Assembly (NCBI GenBank): GCA_900555045.1
Contig: USJW01000069.1
Coordinates: forward strand, 1-25,393
From: an uncultured Clostridium sp.
GTDB lineage: Bacteria > Bacillota > Clostridia > Lachnospirales > Lachnospiraceae
Length of the DNA: 25,393 nucleotides
Direction of reading: 5' to 3'
A program made the position numbers and the translations under genes. The notes under the pieces are model-generated. The model searched no databases. It saw only the letters and a program-made list of their open reading frames with translations, and had not been told where the DNA came from. This document shows, piece by piece, positions 15,976 through 23,286 of the stretch. Each line of letters opens with the position of its first letter. The first letter of the stretch is position 1.

Positions 15976-17379
15976 CTACGGTTCTTTAAACCAGCTGTGG
16001 CCGTGGGACGAAAGCAGCATGTCCAGCCGGGCGGGCCCGGGCGTCCCCTGTGCGTATGGGTGAACGGGCAGCCCTGCCTGGCGGTAAAGGGCCAGCAGGC
16101 GGCCGATGAAATTCCAGCCGGTCTCCACCTGATCCCACTGGGTGAACCAGGACCTCTCGCCGCGGATGCAGGCGGCCAGGAGCCGCTCGTACGCCTCCGG
16201 CGTGTTTAAATGGTGGATCAGGTTGCAGTTCTGGCAAAAATCCATTTTGGCGGGGATGATGTCGTCGGTCTCGCCCGGACGCTTGATGTTGAACTGAAGG
16301 TAAACGCCCTCCGTGGGCTGGATTTTGATGATTAGCACGTTGGGCTCCACCTCCGGGAACGGGCGCTTGAAGATCACGGCCAGCTCGATCTGGCGGGTGC
16401 CGGTCTTTTTGCCGGTGCGGATGTAGAAGGGCGTTCCCCGCCAGCGCGGATTGTCGATGAAGAGCCGGAGGCCAGCGAAGGTCTCGGTCCGGGAGTCCGG
16501 CGCGACCAAGGGCTCCTCGCGGTAGCCCTCGTACTGGCCCAGGACCAGGGTGTCCTCTATGGTCTCGGGCGTGGCGGGTTTTAGCTGTCCGAGCACCTTC
16601 TGCTGGGCGTCGTGGAGCCCTTTGGCGGTGAAGGAGTCCGGGCGCTCCATGGCCATGATGGACAGAATCTGGAACAGGTGGTTCTGGACCATGTCCTTTA
16701 GGGCGCCGCTGGCGTCATAGTAGCCGCCCCGGGTCTCCACGCCCATGTCCTCCAGGGCCGAAATCTGCACGGATTCGATGTGCTCTGCGTTCCACACGTC
16801 GGTGAAGATGGGGTTGGTGAAGCGGATGGCCTGGATGTTGCGGACCATCTCTTTTCCCAGATAATGGTCGATGCGGTAGATCCGCTCCGGACCGAAATAA
16901 TCCTCCAGCGCCGCATTCAATTCCTTCGCCGCGGGGAGGTCCTCCCCAAAGGGCTTCTCGATGATCACCTTCCCGGTGGCGGAGCCCTCCACACGCTTTA
17001 ACCCCTCGGTGATCACGCGGAAGAAGCGGGGGGCCACCGCGAAGTAGAAGACGTGGGAGACTGCCCTGCGCTCGCGGTAGAAGCGGTCAAGCGCCAGGTA
17101 GCCGTCCGGGTCGGACAGGTCCATGCGGAAGTAATCGATTTTTTCGGAGAACTTCTGGTAGGATTCGGGGGAGAAGGGCAGCCGCGCGTACTTCTTGACC
17201 CAGCCCTCGGCCTCCCGCCGGTAGGAGGGCCCGTCGTAGTCCCGGCGGGCCACGATCAGGACCCGCCCGGCCTCAGGCAGCTTTCCGGACACAAACATGG
17301 TGTAGAGGGCCGGGAGCAGCTTGCGGAAGGTCAGGTCTCCGGTCCCACCAAATATGGTAAAATATGGGTCAATTTTCAT
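15976..17379 (-). CDS. zwf: Glucose-6-phosphate 1-dehydrogenase
   Basis: First oxidative step of the pentose phosphate pathway: glucose-6-phosphate to 6-phosphogluconolactone with reduction of NADP or NAD. Visible are the nucleotide-binding GGTGDL (11-16), EKPFG (141-145), the active-site RIDHYLGKE (169-177) and DMVQNHLFQI, which carries the catalytic histidine. The 467 residues are a little short for the family but complete. GGAGG stands before the ATG inside the end of gnd; the two genes overlap by 11 bases, so translation is coupled. Third gene in the order pgl, gnd, zwf. Confidence 0.95.
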   Translation of the reverse strand: MKIDPYFTIFGGTGDLTFRKLLPALYTMFVSGKLPEAGRVLIVARRDYDGPSYRREAEGWVKKYARLPFSPESYQKFSEKIDYFRMDLSDPDGYLALDRFYRERRAVSHVFYFAVAPRFFRVITEGLKRVEGSATGKVIIEKPFGEDLPAAKELNAALEDYFGPERIYRIDHYLGKEMVRNIQAIRFTNPIFTDVWNAEHIESVQISALEDMGVETRGGYYDASGALKDMVQNHLFQILSIMAMERPDSFTAKGLHDAQQKVLGQLKPATPETIEDTLVLGQYEGYREEPLVAPDSRTETFAGLRLFIDNPRWRGTPFYIRTGKKTGTRQIELAVIFKRPFPEVEPNVLIIKIQPTEGVYLQFNIKRPGETDDIIPAKMDFCQNCNLIHHLNTPEAYERLLAACIRGERSWFTQWDQVETGWNFIGRLLALYRQAGLPVHPYAQGTPGPARLDMLLSSHGHSWFKEP

Positions 17380-18877
17380 AGTGTTTCCTCCATTCGTGGT
17401 GGAAAATGCCGGGGCGGTCGCTGCGCTCGTAGGTGTGGGCGCCGAAGCAGTCGCGCTGGGCCTGAATTAGGTTGGCGCCGGTGCGCTCTGCGCGGAAGGC
17501 GTCCAGGTAGGAGATGGCCGAGGAGAGCGCCGGGACGGGGAGGCCGTTTAGAATGGCGGTGGCCGCTGCGCTTCGCAGGCTGTCCTGGCCGGCGTTTATC
17601 TTATCCTTAAAGAAGGGATTGAAGATCAGGTTCTGGGCCGCTTCGTGATTCGCGTAGGCCCCGGTGATATCGTTTAAGAACGCGGCCTGGATGATACAGC
17701 CGGCCCGGAAGATGGAGGCGATCTGGCCCAGATTTAAGCTCCAGTTATACTGCTCGGAGGCATCCTGCATCAGGGAAAAGCCCTGGGCGTAGGCGATGAT
17801 CTTGCCGGTGTAAAGGGCCTCGCGGACGGTGCTTGCAAATGCGCGGCGGGCCGCGGGATCCATGGGGCGGCCGGTGGAAGCAGGGCATGGCACGGTGGCG
17901 GGTTGGCGGCCGGCGGAAGCGTGTCCGGCCGCGGAGCCGGTCCGCCCGCTGGGGCCCTCAAACTGCCGGGCGGCCAGCGCGCGCTCGTCCAGGTGGTTGG
18001 AGAGGATGCGCGCGGTGCAGGCTGAGGTGATCATGGAGATGTCCACCCCCTGGCGCAGGGATTCGATGCTGGCCCAGCGGCCGGTGCCCTTCTGCTTGGC
18101 GCTGTCCAGGATGCGGTCGATCAGCTGGCCCTCGCCCAGGTCGTCCGGCTCCCGCAGAATGTCCGCGGTGATGCCGATGAGATAGCTCTTTAGCTCCCCA
18201 TGGTTCCACTCATCAAAAATGTCCGCCAGCTCTGTGTTGGTGAAGCCGCCCACGTACTTGAGCAGCAGGTAGGCCTCGGCGATCAGCTGCATATCCGCGT
18301 ATTCGATGCCGTTGTGGACCATCTTCACGTAGTGGCCCGCGCCGTCCGGGCCGATGTAGGCGCAGCAGGGCTCGCCCATGGCCTTGGCGGAGATGGCCTC
18401 CAAGATCGGCTGCACCGTTTGATAGGCGTCCGGATTGCCGCCGGGCATGATGGAGGGGCCGAAGCGGGCGCCCTCCTCGCCGCCGGAGATTCCCACGCCC
18501 AGGTAGTTAAACCCTAACTCTGCCAGAGCTTTAGAGCGCCTGCGGGTGTCCTCGAAGAAGGAGTTTCCGCCGTCCAGAATCAGGTCGCCCTTCTCAAGGA
18601 GCGGCAGCAGCTGGCTGATCACTGTGTCCACAGGGGCTCCGGCCTGGATCATCAGCATGATTTTCCGGGGGCGGCAGAGGGAGGAGACCAGCTCCTCCAG
18701 GGAAAAGCAGGGGATGAGATTTTCGTGGGGGTGTTCCCGCATGACCTGTTCGGTCACGGAGGCGCTGCGGTTGTAGCCGCTGACCTTAAAACCGTGGTCC
18801 GCCATGTTGAGGGCGAGGCTCCGTCCCATGACGGAGAGGCCGATGATGCCGATATCGGAAGTTTGCGAGGTGTTCAT
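17369..18877 (-). CDS. gnd: 6-phosphogluconate dehydrogenase (decarboxylating)
   Basis: Converts 6-phosphogluconate to ribulose-5-phosphate and CO2 with NADP reduction. The 502 residues contain GLSVMGRSLALNMADHG (13-29) for the cofactor, SGGEEGA (131-137), GHYVKMVHNGIEY (181-193) with catalytic K185 and E192, and the C-terminal RDCFGAHTYER (475-485). The unusual part is residues about 309-345, where most family members have a much shorter linker between the helix ending in F-E-G-P and V-R-E-A-L-Y. Here it is rich in Ala, Gly, Pro and Arg and contains a repeated A-S-x-G-R unit 13 residues apart. The reading frame is intact, so the enzyme may still work, with a surface loop. Confidence 0.95.
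   Translation of the reverse strand: MNTSQTSDIGIIGLSVMGRSLALNMADHGFKVSGYNRSASVTEQVMREHPHENLIPCFSLEELVSSLCRPRKIMLMIQAGAPVDTVISQLLPLLEKGDLILDGGNSFFEDTRRRSKALAELGFNYLGVGISGGEEGARFGPSIMPGGNPDAYQTVQPILEAISAKAMGEPCCAYIGPDGAGHYVKMVHNGIEYADMQLIAEAYLLLKYVGGFTNTELADIFDEWNHGELKSYLIGITADILREPDDLGEGQLIDRILDSAKQKGTGRWASIESLRQGVDISMITSACTARILSNHLDERALAARQFEGPSGRTGSAAGHASAGRQPATVPCPASTGRPMDPAARRAFASTVREALYTGKIIAYAQGFSLMQDASEQYNWSLNLGQIASIFRAGCIIQAAFLNDITGAYANHEAAQNLIFNPFFKDKINAGQDSLRSAAATAILNGLPVPALSSAISYLDAFRAERTGANLIQAQRDCFGAHTYERSDRPGIFHHEWRKHYEN
17866..17943. repeat. Degenerate 39-bp duplication inside gnd
   Basis: GGCGGCCGGTGGAAGC at 17866-17881 recurs with one change at 17905-17920. The period is 39 bases, 13 codons, so the frame is kept. 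The rest of the two units is only loosely alike. It encodes the A-S-x-G-R units at residues 320 and 333 of Gnd. Confidence 0.6.
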
Positions 18878-18933
18878 AGTTGCTCCTTTCTGGTGGATTG
18901 ACGGTTACAGGAAACTTGGGAATTCCCCAACAA

Positions 18934-19926
18934 TTACGGCTCCAGCACGACGGAGACCGCTTCGGGGGCCGGGACGCGCGAGATGGGGTCTGAGAGCTTT
19001 CCGCTCCCGGGATCCCGGCGAAAGCTCACGAGGCTGCCGTCCGTTCGGTTGGCGGCCAGGAGAAACTCTCCGCCCGGCGTGAGCACAATGTCCCTCGGGT
19101 GGACCCCGCCGCTTCCCAGCTGCTGCACGGCCCGCGGGAGAATGCCATTTGAGGAATTTTCAAGCTCAAATACGGTGATCACGTCCGCAAAGCGGGTGGA
19201 CACATACAGGAAGCGCTCGTCGGGGGACAGGCGGATGGCGGCGGAGGCGGGGGGCTTCGCCGAGGTGAAGCCTGCAGGGAGAACGGGGAGCTGCGCCCGA
19301 AGGGTTGGGAGCGGCCCGTTTTGCCAGTCGTAGACGAACAGCTCGTTGCTCAGCTCGCTGACCAAAAACAGGTGGAAGTCGTTGTCTATAGTTCCGTGTC
19401 TGGGGCCGGTGCCGGGCGGGAACTCTAAGGATCCGGCGAGGGCAAAGTCCTGGTCCCGGTCGTAGATGTTCACCCGGTTTAACAGCAGGCAGGGGATTAA
19501 CATGTACCGGCCGTGGAGGATGACCTGGTGGCAGCCCGCCTTGGGCGAAATTTCGATGTGCCTCAGAAGCCGCGGCGTTTTGCCTGATTTTTCATAGATC
19601 CGCACGGATCCCTCGTGGTAGTTTGCGGTGTACACGAGGTTCGCATCCTGGGTCACGAAGCATGCGGGGGACTCTTCACAAAAGACCTCAGCGGGGGCCG
19701 GCTCGCCGGCGGCTGCAGTGTCTGAAAGGCTGATTCCGCAGCGCCCGTCCCGCCGGACCGGGGCAGCCAAAAGCCCATTATATAGGGAGAGATACTTGCA
19801 GTCCGGCACCCGGCAGTAGAGGTGCGGATCGGATAGGTGCCCGGTATCCAAATCGATGGTAAAACGAAAAATTCCCGGGCTGTCCGGGGAGGCGTAGGTG
19901 CCGATGTAGCCCGTTTTCTGGCGCAT
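18934..19926 (-). CDS. pgl: 6-phosphogluconolactonase, beta-propeller type
   Basis: Probable middle enzyme of the oxidative pentose phosphate branch, opening 6-phosphogluconolactone to 6-phosphogluconate. It is a propeller of the COG2706 lactonase family: GYIGTYASPDSPGIFRFTID at the start, then blades such as NLVYTANYHEGSVRIYE, GTGPRHGTIDND, LSPDERFLYVSTR and VHPRDIVLTPGGEFLLAANR. PRH and HPRD segments are typical of the active-site face. From the ATG at 19926 it has 330 residues; the ATG at 19938 lies directly against the AAAGG site and is less likely. It is the first gene of the operon, 56 bases before gnd, which makes the function stronger than for the other propeller lactonase in this window. 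Confidence 0.88.
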   Translation of the reverse strand: MRQKTGYIGTYASPDSPGIFRFTIDLDTGHLSDPHLYCRVPDCKYLSLYNGLLAAPVRRDGRCGISLSDTAAAGEPAPAEVFCEESPACFVTQDANLVYTANYHEGSVRIYEKSGKTPRLLRHIEISPKAGCHQVILHGRYMLIPCLLLNRVNIYDRDQDFALAGSLEFPPGTGPRHGTIDNDFHLFLVSELSNELFVYDWQNGPLPTLRAQLPVLPAGFTSAKPPASAAIRLSPDERFLYVSTRFADVITVFELENSSNGILPRAVQQLGSGGVHPRDIVLTPGGEFLLAANRTDGSLVSFRRDPGSGKLSDPISRVPAPEAVSVVLEP

Positions 19927-19951
19927 AGAGTGATTCATCCTTTCTGGAATA

Positions 19952-20004
19952 AACTGTAATTATTATAGTTACATTTATTAATTGTAATTGTATCATTTAC
20001 AGTT
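19952..20004. promoter_or_regulatory. Pair of TGTAA-N9-TTACA operators
   Basis: TGTAA-N9-TTACA occurs at 19955-19973 and 19983-20001, centres 28 bases apart. In both, AA two bases outside on one side and TT on the other extend the symmetry to 25 bp. The upstream dyad covers the spacer and -10 of the pgl promoter; the other lies just after the start site. This is the layout of a repressor site pair. Confidence 0.6.
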
Positions 20005-20015
20005 CATGGTGTCAA
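19987..20015 (-). promoter_or_regulatory. Promoter of the pgl-gnd-zwf operon
   Basis: On the minus strand a perfect TTGACA (20015-20010), exactly 17 bases and TACAAT (19992-19987). Transcription starts near 19980, giving a leader of about 55 bases. Confidence 0.83.
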
Positions 20016-20166
20016 GCAGTTTTTGGGCGCCGGAGATAGAGCTGGAGCTGGGTGACAGCCGGGGGTTGGCTGGGGAAAAGGCGGTATTGCTTGGAGGCAG
20101 TGCGGAATATGCGGATACATTCATAGGATTTACAGATATTGCAGATATTATTTCAAATTTTCGTTC
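20016..20166. other. Intergenic stretch without recognised gene
   Basis: About 150 bases between the pgl promoter and the next terminator. A small plus-strand open frame crosses it, but it starts inside the pgl promoter, lacks a ribosome binding site and runs through the terminator, so it is not called. A 9-base tandem repeat (CAGATATT twice, near 20135-20152) is the only pattern. Confidence 0.35.
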
Positions 20167-20200
20167 AAAAAGAGGCGCCGGGTTGACTTTCCGGCGCCTC
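20167..20200 (-). terminator. Terminator of the long RpiB-like isomerase gene
   Basis: GAGGCGCCGG (20172-20181) pairs perfectly with CCGGCGCCTC (20191-20200) across a 9-base loop. Five A at 20167-20171 give the T-run on the minus strand. Confidence 0.88.
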
Positions 20201-20235
20201 AAACGATTTATAAAGCGATGTGGTTAATTGCTGGA

Positions 20236-20877
20236 TCAGCCCTCCAGAACGCTCTTTAAGTACTCGGCGATCTCCGGAACCTGGCAGTTGGCGAAGAAGT
20301 ACTCCTGGAACTTCGCGCCGCTGATGGTTGCCTTTAAGAAATCCTGGTCGATGGTCTTTAAGATGGTTAAGATGTCCTTGTGGGTGATCTCCTTCACGCT
20401 GTCCAGGATTTTCTTGTTCCGCTGCTCCGGCACAACCCGCTCCTTGGGGTATCCGCCGCCGCTCTCGCAGCCGAACAGCTTCTCGAAGATGTACTGAAGC
20501 CGAAGCTCCGCGCCCCAGCCGAAGCCCTTTGCGAAGGGAAGCGCGATGGCGTTTCCGTCGTTGATCTGGGCGAACATGAACGCATCCTCGGAGTCCACAA
20601 TATGGCCGCAGAGCACGCCCGGGAAGGCGTTGCAGGCCAGCATGGCGCCCTCGCCGGTGCCACAGCCGGTCACCACATAGTCGGCGGCCTTGGAGTTGAG
20701 CAGGATTGCGGACAGAAGTCCACACATCACGTAGGTGAGCTGAGCTTCATCCTCAGCGGTGTACATGCCGTAGTTGTAGACGGTGTGGCCCATGGGCTCC
20801 ACGATCTTCTTTAAATTCTCACAGATCATTTCGTTTTTGCCAGCCTGGCTGTTCTCGTTGATAAGTGCAATTTTCAT
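20236..20877 (-). CDS. RpiB/LacA/LacB family sugar-phosphate isomerase, long form
   Basis: A 213-residue isomerase. The N-terminal two thirds follow the RpiB/LacAB fold: MKIALINENSQAGKNE, then VTGCGTGEGAMLACN near residue 70, where the cysteine is the expected general base, followed by VLCGHIVDSEDAFMFAQINDGNAIALP. About 60 further helical residues (from about 150) extend it beyond the 145-150 residues of ordinary RpiB. The first positions lack the D-H-A-G-x-E-L-K pattern of true RpiB. It probably interconverts a keto- and an aldo-sugar phosphate, but the sugar cannot be named. AAGGAG precedes the ATG. It stands alone, divergent from a normal rpiB gene. Confidence 0.85.
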   Translation of the reverse strand: MKIALINENSQAGKNEMICENLKKIVEPMGHTVYNYGMYTAEDEAQLTYVMCGLLSAILLNSKAADYVVTGCGTGEGAMLACNAFPGVLCGHIVDSEDAFMFAQINDGNAIALPFAKGFGWGAELRLQYIFEKLFGCESGGGYPKERVVPEQRNKKILDSVKEITHKDILTILKTIDQDFLKATISGAKFQEYFFANCQVPEIAEYLKSVLEG

Positions 20878-20916
20878 GGTTTGATACTCCTTTATCTGAA
20901 ATTTTACACGCCAAAT

Positions 20917-20930
20917 CCCCCGTGAGGGGG
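20917..20930. other. Short GC hairpin in the isomerase leader
   Basis: CCCCC-GTGA-GGGGG, a 5-bp stem in the presumed 5' leader of the minus-strand isomerase mRNA, about 20-30 bases upstream of the ribosome binding site. It could stabilise the transcript end; no riboswitch class is recognised. Confidence 0.35.
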
Positions 20931-20949
20931 AAGGAAACGGCGCACCTAT

Positions 20950-20958
20950 ATCATACCA
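20950..20958 (-). promoter_or_regulatory. Extended -10 promoter of the isomerase gene
   Basis: On the minus strand TGG-TATGAT, an extended -10, without a good -35 box. It leaves a leader of about 65 bases. Confidence 0.4.
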
Positions 20959-21030
20959 TAAATCGCAGGAAATGGCAGGACAAAATGCACGGGATCCGGC
21001 AAACGGTCGAAAGTCTGTTTGAATAAACGC

Positions 21031-21059
21031 TTGTCTCCGCCCATGACATGCATTATAAT
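21031..21059 (+). promoter_or_regulatory. Promoter of rpiB and the dehydrogenase gene
   Basis: TTGTCT (21031-21036), 17 bases, perfect TATAAT (21054-21059). The leader of about 80 bases contains a small CCCGG-AACA-CCGGG hairpin near 21071. Confidence 0.77.
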
Positions 21060-21144
21060 AAATGACAGAACCCGGAACACCGGGGCGGCCGTGGCTGCCA
21101 GGGGTATCCGGAAAAACAGAATGGATAAAGAGGGAGAATCAATT

Positions 21145-21585
21145 ATGAAAATTGCAATGGGTAATGACCATACTGCGATCGAACTGAAAAACATTATCAA
21201 GGAGTTTGTGGAGAGCAAGGGGTATGAGGTGATCGACCTGGGAACCAACTCCACGGAGAGCTGCGACTATCCGGTATACGGCGAGAAGGTTGGCCGCGCG
21301 GTGGCGTCCGGCGAGGCGGATCTGGGAATCGCGATCTGCGGCACCGGGGTGGGAATCTCCCTGGCCTGCAACAAGGTAAAGGGAATCCGCGCGTGCGTGT
21401 GCAGCGAGCCCTACACGGCCAAGCTTTCCAGACAGCACAACAATTCCAACGTGCTGTCCTTCGGCGCCCGCGTGGTGGGCAGCGAGATGGCAAAAATGAT
21501 CACCGAGGCATGGCTTGACGCAAAGTTTGAGGGCGGACGCCATCAGCGCCGTGTGGACATGCTGATGGATATTGAAAATCGCTGA
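21145..21585 (+). CDS. rpiB: Ribose-5-phosphate isomerase B
   Basis: Interconverts ribulose-5-phosphate and ribose-5-phosphate. At 146 residues it has normal RpiB length. MKIAMGNDHTAIELK is the N-terminal phosphate/ring-opening segment with H9, ICGTGVGIS carries the catalytic C65, and SRQHNNSNVLSFGARVVG is the standard C-terminal block. AGGGAG stands 8 bases before the ATG at 21145; upstream codons lie at or before the promoter's start. It is followed 24 bases later by a beta-hydroxyacid dehydrogenase. Related enzymes isomerise tetrulose or allose phosphates, so with this partner a catabolic role in another sugar is possible. Confidence 0.9.
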   Translation: MKIAMGNDHTAIELKNIIKEFVESKGYEVIDLGTNSTESCDYPVYGEKVGRAVASGEADLGIAICGTGVGISLACNKVKGIRACVCSEPYTAKLSRQHNNSNVLSFGARVVGSEMAKMITEAWLDAKFEGGRHQRRVDMLMDIENR

Positions 21586-21609
21586 ACAGAGAGGAGAACG
21601 GGAACGATT

Positions 21610-22473
21610 ATGAAGAAGATTGGATTTATCGGAATCGGAATTATGGGAAAATCCATGGTCAGAAACTTGATGAAGGCGGGCTACGAGGTGGCGGTTTACA
21701 ATCGCACCAAGGCCAAGGCGGAGGACGTGGTTGCGGAGGGCGCTCTGTGGTGTGACAGCGTGGCCCAGTGCGCCAAGGGGCGCGATGTGGTGATCACCAT
21801 CGTGGGTTACCCGAAGGACGTGGAAGAGGTGTATTTCGGGGAGGCCGGAGTGATCGCAAATGCGGACGAGGGCGCGTACCTGATCGACATGACCACCACC
21901 AGCCCCAAGCTGGCGGTTCGGATCTATGAGAATGCCCGCAAGAAGGGCTCAAAGGCGCTAGACGCCCCGGTGACCGGCGGAGATACCGGCGCCAAGGCGG
22001 GAACCCTGACGATCCTGGTGGGCGGCGATAAAGAGTCCTTTGACGCATGTCTCCCGGTGTTCGAGGCTATGGGCAAAAATATCCGCTATGAGGGAAAAGC
22101 CGGAAACGGGCAGCACACCAAGATGTGCAACCAGATTGCCATTGCCGGTGCGCTGAGCGGTGCCTGCGAGGCGATCGCCTACGCCAAAGCCGTGGGACTG
22201 GATCCCGATCTGATGCTGGATTCCATCAGCACCGGAGCGGCGGGCAGCACGCAGCTGAGCAACGTGGCTTCCAGAGTCCTGAAGGACGACTATAACCCGG
22301 GCTTCTTTATCAAGCACTTCATCAAGGACATGAAGCTGGCTTCCGAGGAGGCGGAGGCGGCCGGTGCAAAGCTGGGAGTTCTGGATTATGTGCTGGATAT
22401 GTACAAGGATCTGGAGACAGAGGGCTTGGGCGACTTGGGAACCCAGGCGCTGATCAAATACTACGAGAAATAG
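21610..22473 (+). CDS. NAD(P)-dependent beta-hydroxyacid dehydrogenase (GarR-like)
   Basis: A 287-residue oxidoreductase of the 3-hydroxyisobutyrate / tartronate semialdehyde reductase family. It shows the dinucleotide site GFIGIGIMGKSM (5-16) with NRT (31-33), the substrate signature DAPVTGGDTGAKAGTL (118-133) and the catalytic block GNGQHTKMCNQ with K171 and N175. The end is the usual all-helical dimer domain. Likely reactions include reduction of 2-hydroxy-3-oxopropionate to glycerate. Position after rpiB suggests that both work on a sugar-acid or tetrose-derived route, which is an inference. It ends at a strong terminator. Confidence 0.9.
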   Translation: MKKIGFIGIGIMGKSMVRNLMKAGYEVAVYNRTKAKAEDVVAEGALWCDSVAQCAKGRDVVITIVGYPKDVEEVYFGEAGVIANADEGAYLIDMTTTSPKLAVRIYENARKKGSKALDAPVTGGDTGAKAGTLTILVGGDKESFDACLPVFEAMGKNIRYEGKAGNGQHTKMCNQIAIAGALSGACEAIAYAKAVGLDPDLMLDSISTGAAGSTQLSNVASRVLKDDYNPGFFIKHFIKDMKLASEEAEAAGAKLGVLDYVLDMYKDLETEGLGDLGTQALIKYYEK

Positions 22474-22486
22474 TGCAGAATTAAGG

Positions 22487-22544
22487 GCGCGGCCGCCCGG
22501 CAGCCGGGATCAATTTCCCGGCCGTCGGACGGGCCGCGCTTTTT
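22487..22544 (+). terminator. Terminator after the rpiB operon
   Basis: Outer stem GCGCGGCC (22487-22494) with GGCCGCGC (22532-22539) and inner CCGGGA / TCCCGG, then five T. The middle of the stem is imperfect. Confidence 0.8.
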
Positions 22545-22576
22545 GCTGCACGGGGCGGGCAATTGCCGGATTCCAC

Positions 22577-22609
22577 AAAAAAAGACCGGGCCGACAGTGC
22601 GGCCCGATC
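22577..22609 (-). terminator. Terminator of the rubrerythrin gene
   Basis: GACCGGGCCG (22584-22593) with CGGCCCGATC (22600-22609), one G-T pair, 6-base loop. Seven A at 22577-22583 form the T-run on the minus strand. Confidence 0.88.
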
Positions 22610-22625
22610 CAATGACTCATATATT

Positions 22626-23168
22626 TTAGTAGTTCTCAACCTTGCGCTCGAAATAAGCCTTCGGATGTGCGCAGCACGGGCAAACCTCGGGAGCTTCCGG
22701 TCCCTCGTGAACGTAGCCGCAGTTTCTGCACTTCCATCCAAGCGGAGCGTCGTCCCTAAAGGTCTTGTCGTTCTTCAGGCTCTCTAACAGCTTCAGGTAG
22801 CGTCTTTCATGGGCGGCCTCAACCTTGGCAACCAGCTCAAACTTGACAGCTAAATCCTCAAAGCCTTCCTCATGAGCCTCGCGGGCCATACGGGCGTACA
22901 TATCGGTCCACTCGAAGTTCTCGCCCGCAGCTGCGTCTTCCAGGTTCTGCTCAACCGTACCGATTCCGCCGTGCAGCTCCTTGAACCACATCTTTGCGTG
23001 CTCTTTCTCCTGATCCGCGGTCTCCAGATACAGGGCAGCCATCTGCTCGTAACCGGCCTTCTTGGCGGCGGAGGCGTAGTAGGTATACTTATTGCGGGCC
23101 TGAGACTCACCGGAGAATGCATCCTTCAAGTTCTGCTCAGTCTTTGTTCCAGCGTATTTTGATGCCAT
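22626..23168 (-). CDS. rbr: Rubrerythrin
   Basis: Cytoplasmic peroxidase that reduces hydrogen peroxide in anaerobes. Residues 1-140 are the ferritin-like four-helix bundle with the di-iron ligands E21, E54-x-x-H57, E97, E100 and E117-x-x-H120. Residues 145-180 are the rubredoxin domain with C147-x-x-C150 and C163-x-x-C166. At 180 residues it has the usual domain order and nearly usual length. AGGTGAGG precedes the ATG. It lies just downstream of a second rubrerythrin with the opposite domain order, but it has its own promoter and terminator. Confidence 0.96.
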   Translation of the reverse strand: MASKYAGTKTEQNLKDAFSGESQARNKYTYYASAAKKAGYEQMAALYLETADQEKEHAKMWFKELHGGIGTVEQNLEDAAAGENFEWTDMYARMAREAHEEGFEDLAVKFELVAKVEAAHERRYLKLLESLKNDKTFRDDAPLGWKCRNCGYVHEGPEAPEVCPCCAHPKAYFERKVENY

Positions 23169-23218
23169 AATTGTACCTCACCTTTCTCATTTGTATAGTT
23201 TATTGCTCCATACTCTCT

Positions 23219-23247
23219 ATTGTATTCTATTATTTGGGAAAACACAA
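23219..23247 (-). promoter_or_regulatory. Promoter of the rubrerythrin gene
   Basis: On the minus strand TTGTGT (23247-23242), 17 bases, TACAAT (23224-23219). No clear dyad lies around it, in contrast to the promoter of the neighbouring reverse rubrerythrin. Confidence 0.65.
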
Positions 23248-23286
23248 TGGAATTTTTCTAAAACAAAGCGAAGGCACCGCCGGGAA

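Noticed and set aside
15383..16063. 226-codon plus-strand frame across the MATE start and zwf end
   Set aside because: Covers two real genes in antisense; no start signals.
19988..20227. 79-codon plus-strand frame upstream of pgl
   Set aside because: Begins inside the pgl promoter, lacks a ribosome binding site and runs through a terminator stem.
23255..23286. Terminator after reverse rubrerythrin
   Set aside because: Only a 3-bp stem can be formed before the T-rich stretch, so it was not called.
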